Assembly (NCBI GenBank): GCA_029780415.1
Contig: JAKOYN010000098.1
Span: forward strand, 1 to 32,892
Source: RXIX01 sp003989075
Lineage (GTDB): Bacteria > Pseudomonadota > Gammaproteobacteria > Competibacterales > Competibacteraceae
Direction of reading: 5' to 3'
DNA length: 32,892 nucleotides
Both the position numbers and the translations under genes were made by a program. Shown piece after piece: positions 27,951 through 32,892 of this stretch. Positions within the stretch are counted from its first letter, which is position 1; the number at the start of each line of letters is the position of its first letter. The notes beneath the pieces were generated by a model. That model saw nothing but the letters and a program-made list of their open reading frames with translations, was not told the origin of the DNA and searched no databases.

Positions 27951-28457
27951 TCAGGCGTGCAGTGCCTTCTGCCCGCGGGCGATACCGGTCGCGCCGGAGC
28001 GCACCACTTCAAGGATGGCATCCTTCTCGACCGCGCGCAGGAAGTTGTCCAGCTTCTGGCCGCGCCCGGTCAGCTCGATGGTATAGGTCGAGTCGGTGAC
28101 ATCCAGAATGTGGCCGTCGAAGATTTCCGCGAGACGCTTCATCTCGGCGCGCTGCTCGCCGCCGACCGCCTTGGTCTTGACCAGCATCAGTTCGCGTTCG
28201 ATGGCGTCGGTCTCGGTCAGGTCGATCAGCTTGACCACGTCGATCAGCTTGTTGAGCTGCTTGACGATCTGCTCGATGATCTGCTCGTTGCCGCTGGTGA
28301 CCAGGGTCAGGCGCGACAGAGTCGGATCATCGGTCGGAGCGACCGTGAGGCTCTCGATGTTGTAGCCACGCGCCGAGAACAGGTTGGCGACCCGCGACAG
28401 GGCGCCGGACTCGTTCTCCATCAGGATTGAAATCAGGTGACGATTGTTGTTGTTCAC
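27951..28457 (-). CDS. ilvN: Acetolactate synthase small (regulatory) subunit
   Basis: A 168-residue regulatory subunit that binds valine and activates the large subunit. The N-terminal ACT domain reads RHLISILMENESGALSRVAN and then RGYNIESLTVAPT; the C-terminal domain includes SGNEQIIEQIVKQLNKLIDV. GTG 28457 is the start: it overlaps the TGA of ilvB as GTGA, and the protein then aligns with the family N-terminus. The much longer open frame upstream is a shadow of ilvB. The size is like E. coli IlvH. Confidence 0.95.
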   Translation of the reverse strand: MNNNNRHLISILMENESGALSRVANLFSARGYNIESLTVAPTDDPTLSRLTLVTSGNEQIIEQIVKQLNKLIDVVKLIDLTETDAIERELMLVKTKAVGGEQRAEMKRLAEIFDGHILDVTDSTYTIELTGRGQKLDNFLRAVEKDAILEVVRSGATGIARGQKALHA

Positions 28458-30199
28458 ACCAGCACCATGCCTTCTTCGTGGGTCGAAACCATCTCGTCGC
28501 GCTCGGCCAGGAGCATTTCGTTCTGGCCACCGCCGGAGGGGATCATCGGGAACACGTTCTCGCTGGGGTCGGTGATGAAGTCGAGGAACACGGTGCGGTC
28601 CTTCATGGCGAAGGCTTCGCGCAGCGCGCCTTCCACGTCGCCCGGCTTCTCGATGCGCATGCCGACATGGCCGTAGGCTTCGGCGAGCATGACAAAATTG
28701 GGCAGCGCTTCGAAATAGGTCATGGAGTAGCGCTTCTGATAGAAGAACTCCTGCCACTGCCGGACCATGCCCAGATAGCCGTTGTTCAGGTTGACGATTT
28801 TGACCGGCGTGCAGTACTGCTTCATGGTCGACAGTTCCTGCAGCATCATCTGGATGCTGCCATCACCGGTGACGCAGGCCACGTCCTGATCGGGCATGGC
28901 CAGCTTGGCACCCATCGCCGCGGGCAGGCCAAAGCCCATGGTGCCCAGGCCGCCGGAGTTGATCCACTGCCGCGGCCGGTCGAACAGGTAGTACTGCGCC
29001 GCCCACATCTGGTGCTGGCCCACGTCGGAGGTGATGATCGCCTGGCCGGCGGTGACCTTGTACAACTGCTCGATCACGAACTGCGGCTTGATCACTGCGT
29101 CGCTGTTGCGGTAGCGCAGGGATTCCATGCCGCGCCACTGCTCGATCTGCCGCCACCACAGCGCTAGCGCTTCAGCGTCCGGGCGCAGCTTCTCGTCGCG
29201 GATGACGTTGATCATCGAGCGCAGTACATGCGGCACCGAGCCGACAATGGGAATGTCGACGCGCACGTTCTTGGAGATCGAGGACGGGTCGATGTCGATA
29301 TGGACAATGCGCGCGGTCGGGCAGAATTTTTCCAGCTTGCCGGTGACGCGGTCGTCAAAGCGTGCGCCAATGGCGATCAGCACGTCGCAGTCGTGCATGG
29401 CCATGTTGGCTTCGTAGGTACCGTGCATGCCGAGCATGCCGACAAACTGCCGGTCAGTGGCTGGATAGGCGCCCAGACCCATCAGTGTGTTGGTGATCGG
29501 GTAGCCGAGCAGCTGGGTCAGTTCGACCAGTTCCGTGGACCCTTCGCTGAGAACCACGCCGCCGCCGGTGTAGATCATCGGCCGCTTCGCTGACAGGATC
29601 AGGTCGACCGCCTTGCGGATCTGGCCGGCGTGGCCGCGCACCGTCGGGCTGTAGGAACGCAGCTTGATTTTTTTCGGGTAGTGATACTCGGTCTTGCTGA
29701 TGGTGACGTCCTTGGGGAGGTCAACCAGCACGGGACCGGGGCGGCCGGTGGTGGCGATGAAGAAGGCTTTCTTCACGGTCTCGGCCAGCTGGCGCACATC
29801 CTTGACCAGGAAATTGTGCTTGACGCAGGGCCGGGTGATGCCGACCGTGTCCACTTCCTGGAAGGCGTCGTTGCCGATCAGGGCAGTGGGCACCTGACCG
29901 GAAAAAATCACCATCGGGATCGAGTCCATGTAGGCAGTGGCGATGCCGGTGACTGCGTTGGTGACGCCCGGGCCGGAGGTGACCAGCACCACGCCGGGCT
30001 TGCCGCTGGCGCGGGCATAGCCGTCGGCGGCATGGGTGGCGGCCTGTTCATGGCGCACCAGGATGTGCTGGACATCCTCCTGGGCATACAGGGCGTCGTA
30101 GATATGCAGCACCGAGCCACCCGGATAACCGAAGATGTGCTCGACGCCTTCTTCCTTCAGGCAGCGGACCAGAATTTCAGCACCAGTGATAGGTTCCAC
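28454..30199 (-). CDS. ilvB: Acetolactate synthase large (catalytic) subunit
   Basis: The thiamine-diphosphate enzyme that forms acetolactate and acetohydroxybutyrate. The 581-residue product has the catalytic Glu51 in VRHEQAATHAADGYAR, the FAD-binding middle domain (GARFDDRVTGKLEKF), and the ThDP/Mg motif TGDGSIQMMLQELSTMKQY...NLNNGYLGMV. It is the anabolic form paired with ilvN. The start is GTG 30199 with gagga ten to fourteen bases upstream. No leader peptide rich in branched-chain residues or attenuator was found in the 300 bp upstream, so control by classical attenuation is not supported. Confidence 0.97.
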   Translation of the reverse strand: MEPITGAEILVRCLKEEGVEHIFGYPGGSVLHIYDALYAQEDVQHILVRHEQAATHAADGYARASGKPGVVLVTSGPGVTNAVTGIATAYMDSIPMVIFSGQVPTALIGNDAFQEVDTVGITRPCVKHNFLVKDVRQLAETVKKAFFIATTGRPGPVLVDLPKDVTISKTEYHYPKKIKLRSYSPTVRGHAGQIRKAVDLILSAKRPMIYTGGGVVLSEGSTELVELTQLLGYPITNTLMGLGAYPATDRQFVGMLGMHGTYEANMAMHDCDVLIAIGARFDDRVTGKLEKFCPTARIVHIDIDPSSISKNVRVDIPIVGSVPHVLRSMINVIRDEKLRPDAEALALWWRQIEQWRGMESLRYRNSDAVIKPQFVIEQLYKVTAGQAIITSDVGQHQMWAAQYYLFDRPRQWINSGGLGTMGFGLPAAMGAKLAMPDQDVACVTGDGSIQMMLQELSTMKQYCTPVKIVNLNNGYLGMVRQWQEFFYQKRYSMTYFEALPNFVMLAEAYGHVGMRIEKPGDVEGALREAFAMKDRTVFLDFITDPSENVFPMIPSGGGQNEMLLAERDEMVSTHEEGMVLV

Positions 30200-30499
30200 G
30201 GTGTGTTTTCCTCATGGCATTACGGGGGTATGGACAGGGACAACGGAACAAGAACACTCACCAATGTACGGGCGGAACAGGGCCAGGTCCGGAGAGGTGG
30301 CAATGCCGGGGCCACGACAGGACGGGGTAACCGCCGCGTGGCAGGGGTAGCACCCGGCGGGCGCAACCCGCCATGCAAGCCGCCGGTACGCGCTGGGCGC
30401 GAGTCTTGCGGACCGGTTATACTACAGAACTTTCATTTCCAGCGAAATCCCCAGCGGCGGGAACGTGCGTCCCGGCGCCGGTCATCGGGAGACCTGACT
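30200..30499. promoter_or_regulatory. Divergent control region between ilvB and the DUF4124 gene
   Basis: A 300-bp gap holding the promoters of both divergent units. It is GC-rich except for an island at about 30415-30460 that contains ggttatactacag; TATACT (plus, 30418-30423) and TATAAC (minus) are overlapping -10-like hexamers, but neither has a good -35 at standard spacing. A hairpin ggcggg-cgcaa-cccgcc lies at 30356-30372. A 39-codon minus-strand frame starting inside it has no leader-peptide character. No T-box or riboswitch was recognised. Confidence 0.4.
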
Positions 30500-30964
30500 A
30501 TGCGGACATCCATCCTGCCGAGCCTGCTGCTGGTGGGTCTTTGCACCCTGACGGCTCATGCTGAACAGTTCGTCTACAAATGGACCGATAGCGTCGGCAA
30601 GGTTCAATATTCCGAGCTGCCGCCGCCGGCGGGTACCCCTTATGAGACCGTGCGCAAGGGCGGTGGCGCGGCTGGCGATGCCGGCGTCCCCCAGGCTCCG
30701 GCGCCCGATCAGGAAGCCCTGGCCCGCAAGCTGGCCGAGGATGAGGCGGCGCAAAAAGCCCAGCAGGAAAAGGCCCAGCAGGATGCCGAGGCCGCCCGCG
30801 CCAAAAATTGCGAAATCGCGCGCAAGAACGTTGACGTGCTGCAAAGCGAGCGCCCAGTAGTCAAGACCGATGCCGAGGGCAAGAAGGTGACTATCAGCGA
30901 TGAGCAGCGCGCCCAGGAACTGCAGAAGGCGCGCAAGGACCAGGACTATTTCTGCAATCCCTGA
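30500..30964 (+). CDS. DUF4124 domain periplasmic protein
   Basis: A 154-residue secreted protein of unknown function. A signal peptide (SILPSLLLVGLCTLTAHA, cleavage before EQF) is followed by the DUF4124 domain QFVYKWTDSVGKVQYSELPPP. A long, highly charged Ala/Gln/Lys helix follows (about 75-105, EDEAAQKAQQEKAQQDAEAA) and two Cys in the C-terminal half may form a disulfide. ATG 30500 has ggag eight bases upstream. Proteins of this kind occur throughout Gammaproteobacteria in various contexts; no partner is evident here. Confidence 0.88.
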   Translation: MRTSILPSLLLVGLCTLTAHAEQFVYKWTDSVGKVQYSELPPPAGTPYETVRKGGGAAGDAGVPQAPAPDQEALARKLAEDEAAQKAQQEKAQQDAEAARAKNCEIARKNVDVLQSERPVVKTDAEGKKVTISDEQRAQELQKARKDQDYFCNP

Positions 30965-31050
30965 TGCCGTTATGCCCAGCCGTGGCCGGCCATGCCGCCC
31001 GCGCCCCAGTAAACCCCGCCACCCCGCGATCCTGATTCAAGGCCCTGTCC

Positions 31051-32799
31051 ATGCGCGTATCCCGCTTTCCGCTCTTCACCGTTAAGGAAACCCCGGCCGA
31101 TGCCGAGATTGTCAGTCACCAGCTCATGCTGCGCGCCGGGCTGATCCGCAAGCTCGCCGCTGGCGTTTATACCTGGCTGCCGCTGGGTCTGCGCGTGCTG
31201 CGCCGGGTCGAGGCTGTCGTGCGCGAGGAGATGAACCGCGCCGGCGCCCTGGAGCTGTTCATGCCGGCGGTGCAGCCCGCCGAGCTGTGGCAGGAATCCG
31301 GCCGCTGGCAGAAATACGGCCCAGAACTGCTGCGCATTAAGGATCGCCATGATCGCGACTTCTGCTTTGGCCCGACCCACGAGGAAGTGATCACCGATCT
31401 GTTCCGGCGCGAAGTCAAGAGCTACAAGCAGTTGCCGGTGAATTACTACCAGATCCAGACCAAGTTCCGTGATGAAGTGCGGCCGCGCTTTGGCGTGATG
31501 CGGGCGCGTGAATTCGTGATGAAGGATGCCTATTCCTTCCACCTTGATGCCGCCTCGCTGCAGGACACCTACGACACCATGTACCAGGCCTATTCGCGCA
31601 TTTTCAGCCGGCTGGGCTTGAAATTTCGCGCGGTCCTGGCCGATACCGGCAGCATCGGCGGCGCGCTGTCTCATGAGTTCCATGTGCTGGCCGAGTCCGG
31701 CGAGGATGCGATCGCCTTTGCCGATGGCAGTAACTATGCGGCCAATGTCGAACTGGCCGAGGCGGTCGCGCCCGCTGGCGAGCGACCGGCCCCGGCAGAG
31801 GCGCTGCAGCGGGTGCACACGCCGGCGATCAAGACCATTGCTGAGCTGTGTGACTTCCTGCGCATTCCCGCCACGCGCACGGTCAAGGCAGTCGTGGTCG
31901 AGGGTGAGGATGAGCAGCCGGTGCTGCTGCTGGTGCGCGGCGATCATGAAGTCAATCCGATCAAGGCCGAGAAACTGCCGCAGGTGAAAGCACCGCTGGT
32001 ATTTGCCAGTCCCGAGGCGATCCGCGTCGCCTTTGGCGCCAGCCCCGGTTCACTCGGTGCGGTTGGCTTCAGCGGCACAGTGATTGCCGATCGTGCGGTG
32101 GCGAACATGGCCGATTTCGTCACCGGCGCCAATCAGGATGACTGGCATCTGACCGGAGTCAATTTCGGTCGCGATTGCCCCGAGCCGCAGTTTGCCGATA
32201 TCCGCAGCGTGGTGGACGGAGATCCCAGCCCCGACGGCTGTGGCACGCTGGCCATCGCCCGCGGCATCGAAGTCGGCCATATCTTCCAGCTCGGCACCAA
32301 GTACAGCGCTGCGCTGCAGGCCGAGGTGCTCAAGGAAAACGGCCAGACGGGCGTCGTGACCATGGGCTGCTATGGCATCGGCGTATCGCGGGTGGTGGCG
32401 GCAGCCATCGAGCAGAATCACGACCCGCGCGGCATCATCTGGCCGGCGGCGATGGCGCCATTCCAGGTGGCGCTGCTGCCGATTGGCAGTGGCCGTTCGG
32501 CAGCGGTGCGCGAGGCCACCGAGACCCTGTATCAAACTCTGCTGGCGGCGGGCATCGAGGTGCTGCTGGATGATCGCGATGCCCGTCCCGGCGTGATGTT
32601 CGCCGATATGGAACTGATCGGCATTCCGCATCGGGTGGTGGTCAGCGAACGCAATCTGACTGTCGGGCAGGTCGAGTATCGCGGCCGGCGCGATGCGGAA
32701 AGTCAGATGGTGGCCTGGGATGCGTTGCCCGACTGGCTGGGTGCCCGGCTTGCCGCAGAGCGCGCCGCGTGTGATCCGGAGCGGGGCGCGGCGGACTGA
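31051..32799 (+). CDS. proS: Prolyl-tRNA synthetase (bacterial type with editing domain)
   Basis: Charges tRNA-Pro. The 582-residue class II enzyme has motif 1 around LVRRVEAVVREEMNRAGA-like helix 50-65, motif 2 QIQTKFRDEVRPRFGVMRAREF at about 138-160, and motif 3 GCYGIGVSRVVAAA near 446-460. Residues about 225-400 form the inserted YbaK-type editing domain that clears mischarged Ala-tRNA-Pro (VKAVVVEGEDEQPVLLLVRGDHEVN). The anticodon-binding domain ends the protein. The start is ATG 31051 with aagg nine bases upstream. Confidence 0.97.
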   Translation: MRVSRFPLFTVKETPADAEIVSHQLMLRAGLIRKLAAGVYTWLPLGLRVLRRVEAVVREEMNRAGALELFMPAVQPAELWQESGRWQKYGPELLRIKDRHDRDFCFGPTHEEVITDLFRREVKSYKQLPVNYYQIQTKFRDEVRPRFGVMRAREFVMKDAYSFHLDAASLQDTYDTMYQAYSRIFSRLGLKFRAVLADTGSIGGALSHEFHVLAESGEDAIAFADGSNYAANVELAEAVAPAGERPAPAEALQRVHTPAIKTIAELCDFLRIPATRTVKAVVVEGEDEQPVLLLVRGDHEVNPIKAEKLPQVKAPLVFASPEAIRVAFGASPGSLGAVGFSGTVIADRAVANMADFVTGANQDDWHLTGVNFGRDCPEPQFADIRSVVDGDPSPDGCGTLAIARGIEVGHIFQLGTKYSAALQAEVLKENGQTGVVTMGCYGIGVSRVVAAAIEQNHDPRGIIWPAAMAPFQVALLPIGSGRSAAVREATETLYQTLLAAGIEVLLDDRDARPGVMFADMELIGIPHRVVVSERNLTVGQVEYRGRRDAESQMVAWDALPDWLGARLAAERAACDPERGAAD

Positions 32800-32809
32800 G
32801 CGCGGCAAA

Positions 32810-32846
32810 AGTTATCCACAGAACCTGTGGATAACTCTGTGGATAA
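32810..32846. promoter_or_regulatory. Cluster of three perfect DnaA boxes
   Basis: TTATCCACA occurs at 32812-32820 on plus and as its complement TGTGGATAA at 32826-32834 and 32838-32846. The first two form a perfect 12-bp inverted repeat (agttatccacag, loop aac, ctgtggataact). The cluster starts 10 bp after the proS stop. It is too small, and too near a coding end, to be called a replication origin, but it could titrate DnaA or control the gene to the right. Confidence 0.8.
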
Positions 32847-32892
32847 CTTTGGTGCGCAGCGGGTAACTGTGCGTCCTCGCTCACATAATGAC

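Noticed and set aside
30250..30372. 39-codon minus-strand frame upstream of ilvB as an attenuation leader peptide
   Set aside because: It lacks runs of Leu, Val or Ile codons and no terminator/antiterminator pair follows it.
32810..32846. Replication origin
   Set aside because: Three DnaA boxes are present but no AT-rich unwinding region or origin-linked genes are visible within the window.

Overview
The window is a dense, GC-rich chromosomal segment of a gammaproteobacterium. The evidence is the linked ilvB-ilvN-ilvC-pssA-leuA block, a prokaryote-type ProS with an inserted editing domain, Prc, Dtd and family-4 uracil-DNA glycosylase, together with Proteobacteria-style Shine-Dalgarno sites and terminators. 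I cannot name a genus from sequence alone. Apart from the AT-richer, gene-poor first ~500 bases there is no prophage, transposase, CRISPR array, tRNA or rRNA that I can see.

Layout. 1-660: a duplicated 54-bp sequence and AT-rich DNA with no convincing gene, then a terminator for the next gene. 665-8373: a D-2-hydroxyacid dehydrogenase (minus) divergent from hemH, followed on plus by a HAD phosphatase, prolyl iminopeptidase, Dtd and a large MscK/MscM-type mechanosensitive channel. 8344-11369 (minus): an H-NOX haem nitric-oxide sensor gene translationally coupled to a hybrid histidine kinase that carries an N-terminal HNOBA (H-NOX-associated) domain, i.e. a complete NO input module. 11538-12071 (plus): a YqhA-family membrane protein, closed by a strong bidirectional terminator. 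12190-15798 (minus): a six-gene bufferin-type RiPP operon, in the order DUF2282 precursor, DUF692/MNIO enzyme, DUF2063 partner, DoxX membrane protein, ECF sigma factor and zinc-finger anti-sigma. The DUF2063 gene carries an in-frame palindromic repeat insertion near its start.

16043-19894 (minus): a NYN-domain protein, Prc protease and a DUF815 ATPase. 20053-22752: a five-PAS sensor histidine kinase. 22840-30199 (minus): branched-chain amino acid synthesis (ilvB, ilvN, ilvC, leuA) with pssA, a uracil-DNA glycosylase and rimI. 30500-32799 (plus): a small DUF4124 periplasmic protein and proS. The right end carries three perfect DnaA boxes in 35 bp.

Most genes are housekeeping. The two parts with accessory character are the NO-sensing H-NOX/hybrid kinase pair and the ECF-controlled bufferin operon. 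The bufferin class is already known (Cys-modified, copper-binding RiPPs made by MNIO enzymes). What looks new here is the palindromic element fused in frame to the partner protein, plus the local arrangement of the self-contained sigma/anti-sigma pair.
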